From Acytostelium subglobosum LB1 (Eukaryota > Evosea > Eumycetozoa > Acytosteliales > Acytosteliaceae), in assembly GCF_000787575.1 (NCBI RefSeq), contig NW_012236524.1, positions 558,001-622,000 on the forward strand: DNA of 64,000 nucleotides, read 5' to 3'. The notes under the pieces are model-generated. The model searched no databases and had not been told where the DNA came from. It saw nothing but the letters and a program-made list of their open reading frames with translations. Shown here one piece after another: positions 1-9,865 of this stretch (position 1 is its first letter; every line of letters begins with the position of its first letter). Made by a program: the position numbers and the translations under genes.

Positions 1-92
1 TTCGGATGATCACAGATGTTGGATTGAAAGATTGAAGGTTGAAAGTGCGTGTATATTACAAGGCGAGTAGGCCGATGTGTCACTAAGGTTGG

Positions 93-815
93 TTATGTTG
101 CCATTGCCACTGCACTGACAATGATCAGAGCAATGATTAGGAAGCATATAGTGGCCCATAGACCTGTAGTCTTTGCGTCTTGAGTCAATCGAACAACGCT
201 TTTGGTTGCATTCCTTAGTCGTGCAGATGTTGAGTCGACATGATCATTGATATCGTCCAGCAGTACACCCTGTGACTCTGCTTCATTACCAATTGCAATT
301 GCCAACTCCTTCTGTCTTGTTATACTATATGATAGAGTGTCCAGTATCTTGTCTTGTTCTAAGTATCATCATTCATTCATTCATCGGATCACATGAACAT
401 TAAAGTAAGTATATGTTATGTCCGACTGTCTGTCTTTGATTGATTGATTGATCGATCGTCAATACCAACCTTGCATAACATCATTCTGTTTATCCATCAG
501 TTGTTGATTGTTCAATTGACTTGTGTACTCTGATTCCTTTGCTCCTCCCCATCTTCTTGCACCACCTGCTCTCTCTCCATTGTCATCACCAAACAACAGC
601 TTCTTCCTATTATAGTTTGTTTGATACACAAGATGATTAGTACTTGTACTACATTCATTCATTCGCTTATTCATTCATTCATTCATTCAGTCAACAACAT
701 ACTTTGCATCTTCTGAGAGGTAAGGTGTATTTATACTTGGTTTGGTGCTTGCACCGCTGTATCCACCTCCGTATCCACCACCATTGCCTCCACCTCCATT
801 GTTATATGAGTTCAT
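93..815 (-). CDS. Syntaxin-8-like Qc-SNARE
   Basis: Membrane-fusion SNARE of the endosomal Qc class. I read three exons: about 815-704 (Gly/Tyr/Asn-rich start 'MNSYNNGGGGNGGGYGG'), about 650-471, and about 361-93, joined at GT-AG sites; the introns contain CAAT/CATT repeats. The last exon carries the whole SNARE helix, beginning 'QDKILDTLSYSITRQKELA' and continuing through 'HVDSTSARLRNATKSV', followed by a C-terminal membrane anchor of about 20 residues ('LWATICFLIIALIIVSAVA') and almost no lumenal tail. The order and spacing match animal syntaxin-8 (LDxLSxxIxRQK, then VExTDxxLRNxT). The Gly-rich start replaces the usual N-terminal helical region, which may be degenerate. A close Qc relative (syntaxin-6/10 type) is less likely. 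The exact splice sites are my reading. Confidence 0.8.
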
Positions 816-1054
816 TGTTATAGTATTTGTACTGTTATATATATATATATATTGTTATAGTTATACAAAGATATTTGAAACAAAGTAAAGTGTTTGAATT
901 CGTTGACGAAGAATGTGTTGTGCCCTCAACAACACCACCCCACTTCAACAAACTTGTTCCTTTGTCTTCAAGACAAACACAAACACTCACACTACTTAGA
1001 GATAGAGATATAGTTACAGATACAGATACAAAATAACAATGATGACATGATGAT

Positions 1055-2161
1055 TTATTGATTCAACAATATACACCAGTCAAGTTGTGGTACAAGAGTG
1101 TTCTTGTTGACAATCTTGGAGATGATGTGACCGGCATAAATATCGGTCAAGTATTCAGTACCATTGTCATTGATTTGTAATGGACAGAAGATGTGGCCAC
1201 GTGGGATATCGTTGAGGTCCAGACTCAACCAAGATGTATAGACCATGTTGATTAAGGAGTTGTGCTCACGTTGGTCACCTCTCCACTCACCCTTCTCGGT
1301 GAATGGCATAAACACTGTGATCCATCCGGTGATCTTCCTGGCGCCAGATCCACGTGTACTATGCGCGATCCTGCTCCACCAATCTGTGTTTGGCTTCTGT
1401 TCGGCCGCCATCACAAACTGGTCGAGGACGGGCAGCAGCAGCTGACACCACTGATGCATCAACTTGGCGGGCACGTCAAACTCGACCAGTCGCTCGGCTT
1501 TCTGGCGCAACATTCTCCAGTCCTCTGGCGAGCCCATGATCGTGACCTTGGGCAGGCCACAAAGGAAGTTTATGCGATAGTCAAAGTAGTTCTTCATCGC
1601 TGCCATCAGGACAAAGGCACCAACAACTCGGTCCGAGTTGGTGGTCGCCGTGAAGCCTGGCAAGACCCATTCGCGCACCGACGGGTCTTTGATGTTGTTA
1701 GCGATTTGATCGGTCATTGCCCCAGCGATCTGATCGTAGTGAGCATTCGACATTGAGCCTTGCCACTTGAGTTCCAATGTCTTCTTGCCATCGAATGACA
1801 CAAACTTTGATCTCAATGTCTCTGAGTTGGCATTGAGGTAGAATGAGAACTGATTCATCAGTGCAAGCCAGACATCATCCGGTCGGATTACCAAGTGCAT
1901 GTGTTCATTGTAGGCATCGATGGCAGAGCATATGAATGAGTTGACTGCAGGTCTAATAGTGGATGAAGTTGTATCGATTGATGAACTGATCACTCTTGGT
2001 TCCACCTTTTGACCTTGGTCCTGTGGATTAAAGGTGTCCGAAGTATTACCAATCAATGATGAGTATAAGAATGGCCTCTGTACATTTGGATCTGATGTTT
2101 CCTTAACATTGGAATCAACAACAAATGTATAAGACATTGGATTCAATGAAGTTATTGACAT
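1055..2161 (-). CDS. DUF4419 family protein (copy 1)
   Basis: Single-exon 368-residue protein of the DUF4419 family, which is widespread in fungi and amoebae; its function is unknown. Family hallmarks are visible: 'FVVDSNVKETSDP' near the start, the block 'AYNEHMHLVIRPDDVWLAL' followed by 'NQFSFYLNANSETLRSKFV', then 'CGLPKVTIMGSPEDWRMLR', and near the end 'YAGHIISKIVN' with 'VPQLDWCILL'. A paralogue with the same blocks lies 12 kb away on the same strand (14111-15202). The frame is open throughout and the ATG at 2161 leads directly into a conserved start, so the gene looks intact. No signal peptide or membrane segment is seen; probably cytosolic. Confidence 0.9.
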   Translation of the reverse strand: MSITSLNPMSYTFVVDSNVKETSDPNVQRPFLYSSLIGNTSDTFNPQDQGQKVEPRVISSSIDTTSSTIRPAVNSFICSAIDAYNEHMHLVIRPDDVWLALMNQFSFYLNANSETLRSKFVSFDGKKTLELKWQGSMSNAHYDQIAGAMTDQIANNIKDPSVREWVLPGFTATTNSDRVVGAFVLMAAMKNYFDYRINFLCGLPKVTIMGSPEDWRMLRQKAERLVEFDVPAKLMHQWCQLLLPVLDQFVMAAEQKPNTDWWSRIAHSTRGSGARKITGWITVFMPFTEKGEWRGDQREHNSLINMVYTSWLSLDLNDIPRGHIFCPLQINDNGTEYLTDIYAGHIISKIVNKNTLVPQLDWCILLNQ

Positions 2162-2456
2162 TAAAATGTATTATCTGTAGGTTTATAAGTGTACTATATT
2201 TGTTTGATTTATTAATTTATTGATTGATACATTAACCAGGAATATATATATATTAGATTAGGTCGTTAAAGATATTTATAATTAAGACCATCTTTAGATC
2301 ACGTTCCATTACTGATGGAGCAAGTCGAATTCAAAATTTATTTTGAAATTCCAAGTTGGATATACCCTGGTCTCACACTCTTTCAAGCGATCATTGGAAC
2401 TCTATCACTCCAACACATCAATTTAATCAATCATTCAAGCATAAAGATAATAATAG

Positions 2457-3737
2457 ATGAACATCAATGTATTGGTAATCAAAACTCTATTTGATGGACT
2501 ATCAAATGGGAAGATGCTGGGTGAACAGTGCAGATTGTCATTGGTCAGCTGGTCATTCCACTCGATCGTCACTAGATATATCATTTCTCATGGTCTATGT
2601 ATATCAGAGGAGGAGTTGATAATGATGACAGAGAAGCTCGTAAACAGTGGACTTGAATGGGGGTCCAAGTACTCCATCATCCCGACACAGGGCATACTCA
2701 CCCGCTTGCACTTCATTGATAGAGGCCATTACTTTGACTCGTATATGGTCGAGAAGGATTCCCCTAGTCGCAAGGTCATCTCGTTGCTATCTCCTCTGGT
2801 GTCCAACGTCCAGACACTTTGGTGCACAACCATCGAGATGGCCGATGTCCTCATTCGGCGTGCTAACGCATCGCCCTCCCACCTCACCCTATTAGAAGAA
2901 GGCGCCATCACTCTAGACTTGGGACACTATGACCAAGAGAGCTGGAGGGCGTATGAGACGGGAGGTGAGGCGTTGGCTCACTTTAAGGAGACGCACGGCA
3001 TTTACGATGATGATGAAGATGAACCATCTCTTCTAGCCGACTTCATCATGGAGAAAGAGGACAACGACGAACTTGATGAACTGCTGATGTACCATCTTTC
3101 AAAGAAGCGATGTCTGCGGCACCTCTCAATCATCTCAATCGATGTCAGCCGCCACTATCACGACGATGGCCGCAAGCCTAACGGTCATGGCTTGTTCACA
3201 TGTTTGTTCACGCCTGCTTTCGACACGATCACATCGCTTCACCTGGTTGGTCGTAGCTCAAACAATGTCACACCTCATATCTCAAACTATTTTGAAAAGC
3301 ATAACCAGCAGTTCTTTGTTGGTCTCGCTGCCCTGACCAACCTAACCAAGTTGTATCTCAACCTTGCGCTTTCAGAACCAATTCCCCAGTTTGAAGTCCA
3401 TCTCGCCAACTACTTGAGGACCAATCGGCGTTTGGAACTCTTTGCGCTGGCAGGCTCGGCAACTCTTGGCAGGACACCCGAGGCACTAATGTACTTGTTT
3501 CAGGACGCTTCATCGTCAGTCAAACATGTGTCAATAGGATATTGGCTGGCACTCGGCTCAACATTGGTTCCACTAACCAACAAGCTTATGACGCTTGACG
3601 TAGCCTTTGATTTTTATAATTACTACAACCATTCCTTCCAATCTTGGATAGAAGTCCTGGAAGAATCGTTCAAGGCCAATGCATTGTCATACAACCAAGA
3701 CAATGATACCCACATTTGGGATGTGTCCAGATGGTAA
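2457..3737 (+). CDS. Orphan F-box/LRR-like protein
   Basis: Single-exon 426-residue protein that I cannot assign to a named family. The first 40 residues ('LGEQCRLSLVSWSFHSIV') look like a weak F-box-type helix pair ending in the common 'SLVSxxF' pattern. The rest has scattered leucine-rich segments such as 'FDTITSLHLVG' and 'LAALTNLTKLYLNLALSEP', which suggest irregular LRRs. An acidic patch 'DDDEDEPSLL' lies near the middle. It sits between a DUF4419 gene and an F-box/ankyrin gene, in a stretch rich in F-box/repeat genes, so a substrate-adaptor role is possible but is only inferred from context. The ATG at 2457 is the first in frame and follows an AT-rich leader. Confidence 0.75.
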   Translation: MNINVLVIKTLFDGLSNGKMLGEQCRLSLVSWSFHSIVTRYIISHGLCISEEELIMMTEKLVNSGLEWGSKYSIIPTQGILTRLHFIDRGHYFDSYMVEKDSPSRKVISLLSPLVSNVQTLWCTTIEMADVLIRRANASPSHLTLLEEGAITLDLGHYDQESWRAYETGGEALAHFKETHGIYDDDEDEPSLLADFIMEKEDNDELDELLMYHLSKKRCLRHLSIISIDVSRHYHDDGRKPNGHGLFTCLFTPAFDTITSLHLVGRSSNNVTPHISNYFEKHNQQFFVGLAALTNLTKLYLNLALSEPIPQFEVHLANYLRTNRRLELFALAGSATLGRTPEALMYLFQDASSSVKHVSIGYWLALGSTLVPLTNKLMTLDVAFDFYNYYNHSFQSWIEVLEESFKANALSYNQDNDTHIWDVSRW

Positions 3738-3802
3738 GTGATAGGAATAGTTCCAATCAATCGAATAAAAATAATAATACAATTCTATTTATTGGTACAA
3801 AT

Positions 3803-6800
3803 TTATAATTGTAGCGAAACTCTGCTTTGAGTTAAACAAATATGTGTTGGTAGTTGACTACGTAGTATGGATACATGGCATGAATGGCATCTTATAATAT
3901 GTTTTGGACATTGTATAATATGTTGTGCTTCACTTGACATATTGATTGATGGTTTGGCGATGTGAAGTATTGTGTCTTTGTACGTTTGACGGAATCCAGG
4001 GAGCATTTGATTGCAATTTGAGCACATATCATAGGTCTCGGCATCATGTGATAATAGATGATCCATGTATGTACGTTGTGTCAATGATTTGTGACATAGC
4101 CAACATACTAGATAATGGCACTCACTCTCCATGTGATGTAGTAATCGATCACGTTTGATCGGTCCTCTCTGACATCCATACTGTGCATTGGGGCATGTAC
4201 ATTCTCGTTCAAGACACACCACAGCATGGTCATCCAAGTCAACGACATCCTTGTGGCAGTCAGGACATTGTCCACCATTGTTGTTGTTGGGGCCAAGGTC
4301 CTCACCCAATGATCGATCTTCAACGTTGTCCTTTGTATTGTTTTGGATACCCTCATCATAGAATGCAATGTAGGTAAAATGTGATGTGTTGCTGGCTGTG
4401 CGAGTCATCTCCTCAATGAATAGTGAGGGGATCAAATACTTGGCGGCCAACTGAATGAACTGATCTCTGTTCCTGAATGCCACCTTGCGCATATGTGTCT
4501 GTTGTTGATCGATTGTTTCCTTTGATAACTGATTAACATGATCATGTTCTAGATCATCATGGAATCGTTCCAACAGCATAGTTGCACACTTGTATGCACC
4601 TGATTGAATGGCCAAATTGAAGCATCTTGCAGGTTGCACTCCAACCAATGGTTGTGTTGAGTGGTCGATATAGTGACCAAGTAATATATCTCTGTCATAG
4701 TTGATGATGTGATCTAGATATCTTGTGCCATCTGGTGACAGTGATTGAGAGAATCGTTGCAAGAACTGTCCATTCCTCTCCAACGTCAACTGACTCTCAC
4801 AAGTAACAAGCCACACTCCAATCACCATGAGTACCTTTGTTCCAAAGATCGTGAACATCGCCATATTCTCCATGATTGCCATCAACACATCATATCGTCC
4901 AAATGACAAATGCATATTGATTATCTAAAGATTAGATTGAACGATTGATTAGCAAGAGGAATGGTTCCAGCCAAACCCTCTCACACTTACTTGTTCGACA
5001 TCAGAGATGTTTGAGAATGTGATGTTGTTCACATGCATCTCGTTGAAGATGGCAATGGCTTGGTCCACTTGGATGTGTTGTGAGAGCAACATGTTGAAGT
5101 ACTCCTCGAGCTTGGTGTACTTGAGGTAGCGCATGAAGTTCTTAAAGATGTAGCTTCCCTCCTCTGTACCCAAGAACTTGTTGGCCTTGACGCCCATCTT
5201 CATGATCAATGATCTACATTCATATCCACTGCGCTCCACCCTGTCCAGTGACAGACTGTTCACTGATGATGTCTGATCACTCTTCTGTCCATCACAATCA
5301 TCACCATGCTGTTCAATCAAATTGATTGACACCTCATTGCCATGTATGATGGCCATTTGTCGAGGAGTTGTACGTGTGACATTGGCCATGTGTATGTTGG
5401 CGCCATTGCCTAGTAGGTATGCCAGTACTTCAATGTTGTCACTCTTGATTGCCAGGTGACATGGTGTGTTGCCATCCAAGTCTCGGGCATTGACACACTC
5501 TCTCCAACTGTCACTGAACGACTCGATCAGAGGAAGTAGCAGGTCCATACCACCATACAGAGCAACGAGATGAAGCAAAGTCCTTCGATGTGGATCAACT
5601 GTGTGTAGCAATGATGGTAGATCATCCAACATCAAAAGATATACCTGTTGCTGCTTGGAGTCCAGTACATTCTTCAAGAGATAGGTGTTCCTGCTGTTGA
5701 ACCATAGGTGATGCTCAACTTGTGCACCCGATTGAACGAGTGTTTGAACGACTAGGCCACTGTGACCATTGATGATCGCCACCATCAATGGTGTCTCATG
5801 TGCATTATTGAATGCACACACGTTGGAGTATTGGGCGGTGATTGTCAGGCACTCAACAAGGCCAAGCGAGGCGGCAATGTGTACAGGTGTGTTGCCATCA
5901 TTGTCAGTCCAATCTGATGTGAGCGCACTGCTAGTGTACAAGTGTTGGAGTACATTTGGATGATTGGACCTGATCGCCACTCGTACAAGCTCGATCACAT
6001 CAATCTTGTTGAGTTGAGATGTGCCAAGCTGGTACTGTTGTCCCTGGAGTGCGCTTGGATCATCATTACTCTGTTGAATCATTTGTTTGAGTTGATCAAG
6101 GTGTTTGGGTGACTGTGACGACTCCATGCGCTGTTGGAGATACCCAACGCAGTCTGTGTGATTGTTGACCTGAGCGATATCCATAGCCGATCGGTTGTGA
6201 ATGGTCTTGGTGTCGATGGCCGCACCATGATCCAGGAGCAACTTAATTGCTCCCAAATGTCCACCCTTGGCCGCCCAATGTAACAGTGTGAATGAGCTCC
6301 ATTCCGGTTGCCAATGCTCGCGCATGTCCATCAATGTCTTCTCGATCATCTTGTATTCCGAGTGTCTGAGCTTGACCTTGTCCAGGTTCTGATTCTGCAG
6401 ATCCCTCTCATGTTGAGCACGTTCCTTCATCTGTTGTTGTTCGCGCTCCGATAGATACTTGTTGGGGAACTGGTATCTGTGGTACTCCCTATGAATGTAC
6501 TTGCATGTACTGGCCAACTGCATCACCTCCTTGCCATTATCCCAGTTGCCCGTTCTCCTATTAATCAATGAGTGGCCTCTCTTTGACTCCAAAAGTGATG
6601 TCAAAGCTTCTTCGTTGCCATCCATTGCTGCCAAGAATAGAGCTAGTTGTTGGCACTGTTGTGAGTTAGGGCGAGGGTTAGGGCGAGGGCAAGGGTCGAG
6701 GGCAAGGGTTGAGGAGGCAACATACCATGGCATCGAGGAAGAGGTAGGATGACTTTAGGTTCGTGTCATCGATCAGACGACAGAGTAGGATGGTGTTCTG

Positions 6801-7548
6801 TTCAAAGAGGGTCAGACGCATGGTGAGTGTACTCATAAGTAGTACACCATGTGTGTTTGAACTGTTGGTGATATCAGCACCATTGTCCAACAACTCCTTA
6901 AAGCATCCAATACTATCCTCTGTAATACAAGACATTATCAATCTCCTATTATTCCTCCTTAGACTATACTGTAGCATTGTATTGCTCTTACAGAATTGTA
7001 ATAGTTGGGAGAATGGTTCTTGGGACATCTAATGATCGTACGAGTGAGTGAGATGTATGAATGAGTGATGGGTGGATTGATGTCGTCAATCAGTCGGTGA
7101 TCACTTACCATTCTGATTGCCATTTGAGCAGCATCATCAAGATAGTGGCGACTGTACATTGATGCACTTGATGACATGTCCAAGATTGGTTTGATATTCT
7201 TGCCCTGTTCAATCATACTATGTAAACCTTTGTACTCATGTTAACAATCGATTGAATGATTGAATGATTGAATGAATGATTGAATGACATACTCTTGGCG
7301 TACTTTAGTATAATCCTCCTCTTATATTCATACTTCCAACCAAGTATTGTACCATTTGTTGTAGTTGATGATGATGATGATGGTGCACCAGACTTTAGAA
7401 GAAATGAGTTGTTGTACAAGTGCTTCCAAAGACTTTGATCACATGATACTTGTGAGTAGTACTTGTTCGTCCTAGAGAAAGAGAGTAGATCACCAAGTCC
7501 AAGATCCGACAATATATACAATAATGTCTCTGTCGGTAAGTTATCCAT
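3803..7548 (-). CDS. F-box / ankyrin-repeat / TRAF-type zinc-finger protein
   Basis: Five exons by my reading: 7548 to about 7295, about 7217-7111, about 7028-6724, about 6660-4995, and about 4924-3803. Exon 1 begins with an F-box ('MDNLPTETLLYILSDLGLGD', then 'SFSRTNKYYSQVSCDQSLWK'). Exons 3 and 4 carry ankyrin repeats, for example 'FTLLHWAAKGGHLGAIKLL', 'DNDGNTPVHIAASLGLVECL' and 'DLDGNTPCHLAIKSDNIEVL'. The last exon ends in a Cys/His-rich region with successive CxxC/H pairs ('CPDCHKDVVDLDDHAVVC', 'LVCWLCHKSL', 'CSNCNQMLPGF', 'IRCHSCHVSILRS') spaced like TRAF-type zinc fingers. The likely role is an SCF ubiquitin-ligase adaptor: the F-box would bind Skp1 and the ankyrins a substrate. Intron 3 contains a GGGNNN array on the opposite strand (6669-6708). 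The fusion of domains depends on the splicing being right, but every junction keeps frame. Confidence 0.8.
6669..6708 (+). repeat. Seven-tract GGGNNN array in an intron
   Basis: GGG tracts at 6669, 6675, 6681, 6687, 6693, 6700 and 6706 with loops cga, tta, cga, caa, tcga, caa. It lies in intron 3 of the F-box/ankyrin gene, which is on the minus strand, so its transcript is C-rich here while the + strand can form a quadruplex. Confidence 0.85.
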
Positions 7549-7732
7549 TTATCATTATAATATAATAATATATATCTGTTATTACTAGTTAAACAACTAG
7601 GTGTAGATTGATTGATTGATTCATTGATCACCCAAGTTGAATTGTTATCACTTCACCAAACAGTAATAAACTATTGTTTTCAATCAAAGAGTGCTCATTC
7701 TTTGAATTGATTTGGAATTCATAGTTTGATTT

Positions 7733-7742
7733 AAAGAGTGGG
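7733..7742 (+). promoter_or_regulatory. AAAGAGTGGG element upstream of FNIP copy 1
   Basis: The same 10-mer occurs at 9713-9722 upstream of the neighbouring FNIP gene. Here it lies 214 bp upstream of the chosen ATG, next to an imperfect TCAAAGA/TCTTTGA inverted repeat (7684-7705). The spacer 7549-7955 holds nothing else recognised. Confidence 0.3.
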
Positions 7743-7955
7743 ATTATTCCACCCGGAGCTTAATTTAACTCAAATCGATCCCATAAGTATAAGTCTATAC
7801 TCATAGAATCAGATCACTCTCTACCTGACTGACTTGTCCACCAATTTAGTCAAGAATTGGAACCTGGTTCTACATTCCATTCCACTTTTCCAAGCCTTAA
7901 TCATTATGATCATTCAAAATTTTTTTTTCCAAACAAAGAAAAAGAGATAGAGATA

Positions 7956-9629
7956 ATGGAGTCGTTGCCATCGACTGTACTCCAAATTATACTTCAACAT
8001 CTATTGTATGATGAACATACAGCTTGCCCAACAAATAGGTTGGACTTTTGGTGTCTGGCGCTGACTTGCAAGTCTTTGCTGAACTTGGCCAGCAAAAAGT
8101 TTGGTGCTCATCATCATGATCGTGATAACTCTCTTGCACCATGTATACTATGGGGCGCAGACAAGGCATTCAAACATCAAGATGGTGGTCTACCACACAG
8201 CATCACTCATCTGGTCTTGGGCGACAAGTACAATCAACCAATAATCAAGGGAGCATTGCCGCAATCACTTTTGATTCTTACCTTTGGCAACGAGTTCAAT
8301 CAAATGATTGCTCCAGACACACTGCCAGACTCAATCACTAGACTCACCTTTGGCGTGCAACCGAGCACACCTCCCAACCTTCAGATCTTGATCTACGGCA
8401 TCAATGGCTCGTTGTTTAATCAACCTCTTCAGAGCGGCTCGCTGCCCAGGTCTCTGCGCGACCTGAGTCTTGGTGATATGTACAGCCATGCCATCTCGCC
8501 CGGTCTGCTACCCAACTCAATGACACGTTTGGCGCTAGGTCGTCACTTTGATCGCAAGCTTGATGATCGCGCACTCCCTCACTCTCTCATATCACTGGAG
8601 CTTGGACAGAATTACCACCACGCCGCGTCACTGCCCAGCACCATCCCAGCACTCGAGTCACTCGTACTTTATGAATGCAATGCTTCCAACATCCAGAAGC
8701 TACCGCCCGTCACCTCACTCAAGATATGGCATGACCTCAGCTCGGCCATCACACTGCCCGACACGCTCACCTGGCTAACACTGCCGCACATGTACAACAA
8801 CCCCAACTTTAGCACGCAACTGGCACACATACGATCACTCGCCGTGTTGGAGTTTGGCAACTCCTTCGACCAGCCAATCAACCCGGGCAGCCTCCCCTCG
8901 TCTCTCACCTCCATCCATCTCGGCTATCAATTCAATCATATGATCATTCACGGCACACTCCCCTCATCGCTCAAGTCGCTCGAGTTTAGCGACCGATTCA
9001 ATCAATGTATCGCGCCCGGTGTGTTGCCCATGTCACTCACCAAGTTGACGATGGGCTTCCTGTTTGAGCAGACTTTGGAGCCAGGCGCATTGCCCTCGTC
9101 CTTGCTGGAGCTAAGGTTCGGCACGTACTCAAAGTATCGCCAACCATTCGTCGCTGGCACCCTTCCGCCATCGCTCAAACATCTGTCGCTGGGCTCCAAC
9201 TACAGCGAACCAATAGTCAGTGGTGCGCTACCAGACAGCCTTACATATCTAAAGCTGAGCTGGCAACGCACATTCCTTGTGTGTCTGCCTGCGAGCATCA
9301 GGAACTTAGTATGTTCGCCATATCAAATGAATGGCGTGGAGCAACTCCCAATGGACACCAAACGTGCACTATGCCTACATGTATCGTCTCAGTTGGCAGA
9401 CTCACCCGAACCTGTTGTGATCAGTGAGATGGCCATTGCACAATCACACATACAATGGATGCTCTCTCATGTGCCCTCAGTCATCACATTCCAGGTCAAC
9501 ATACAACTAGGACTCTTTGGCAACATGTCCTTCCAATATCTCCTTCGACGAATCGATCAATCACATGCACTATGGATATCAAGAGCATGTCCATCCACAC
9601 GTCAGAGATTCATAATATTAAGTGGATAA
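7956..9629 (+). CDS. F-box/FNIP-repeat protein (copy 1)
   Basis: About 557 residues. The start is an F-box-like helix pair ('MESLPSTVLQIILQHLL', then 'WCLALTCKSLLNLASKKF'). It is followed by a long series of FNIP repeats of about 22 residues, e.g. 'FNQPLQSGSLPRSLRDLSLG', 'FNHMIIHGTLPSSLKSLEF' and 'FNQCIAPGVLPMSLTKLTMG'. FNIP repeats are greatly expanded in social amoebae and are predicted to build LRR-like solenoids. I chose the ATG at 7956 rather than 7857: the extra 33 codons are Ser/His/Phe/Lys-rich, include a homopolymer T run and precede the F-box, so they look like leader. GC rises sharply across the repeats. A related gene follows on the same strand 237 bp downstream. Confidence 0.9.
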   Translation: MESLPSTVLQIILQHLLYDEHTACPTNRLDFWCLALTCKSLLNLASKKFGAHHHDRDNSLAPCILWGADKAFKHQDGGLPHSITHLVLGDKYNQPIIKGALPQSLLILTFGNEFNQMIAPDTLPDSITRLTFGVQPSTPPNLQILIYGINGSLFNQPLQSGSLPRSLRDLSLGDMYSHAISPGLLPNSMTRLALGRHFDRKLDDRALPHSLISLELGQNYHHAASLPSTIPALESLVLYECNASNIQKLPPVTSLKIWHDLSSAITLPDTLTWLTLPHMYNNPNFSTQLAHIRSLAVLEFGNSFDQPINPGSLPSSLTSIHLGYQFNHMIIHGTLPSSLKSLEFSDRFNQCIAPGVLPMSLTKLTMGFLFEQTLEPGALPSSLLELRFGTYSKYRQPFVAGTLPPSLKHLSLGSNYSEPIVSGALPDSLTYLKLSWQRTFLVCLPASIRNLVCSPYQMNGVEQLPMDTKRALCLHVSSQLADSPEPVVISEMAIAQSHIQWMLSHVPSVITFQVNIQLGLFGNMSFQYLLRRIDQSHALWISRACPSTRQRFIILSG

Positions 9630-9712
9630 ATGATTGATTCGATCAATGAATCAATCAATCAATCACATATGACAACATAATGTGAGTGAGAAAGATTGGA
9701 ATGATTCCTTTG

Positions 9713-9722
9713 AAAGAGTGGG
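9713..9722 (+). promoter_or_regulatory. AAAGAGTGGG element upstream of FNIP copy 2
   Basis: Second copy of the 10-mer, 144 bp upstream of the ATG at 9866. Confidence 0.3.
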
Positions 9723-9865
9723 TGTAAAGCCAAGCCCCAAGTTGTGATTGTTCATAACATTTGCCAATCAGAAATTATTTGTAATACCCTCCCCATAGAC
9801 TTTGGCAAACGTGATGATCAAGTAGTATTAGTTACAGATAATAATAATAGTAACACTTTGAAGAC

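Noticed and set aside
1262-1756. 164-residue plus-strand frame
   Set aside because: Antisense to the intact DUF4419 gene.
7395-7631. 78-residue minus-strand frame
   Set aside because: Overlaps the F-box exon and runs into the GATT-rich leader; no conserved pattern.
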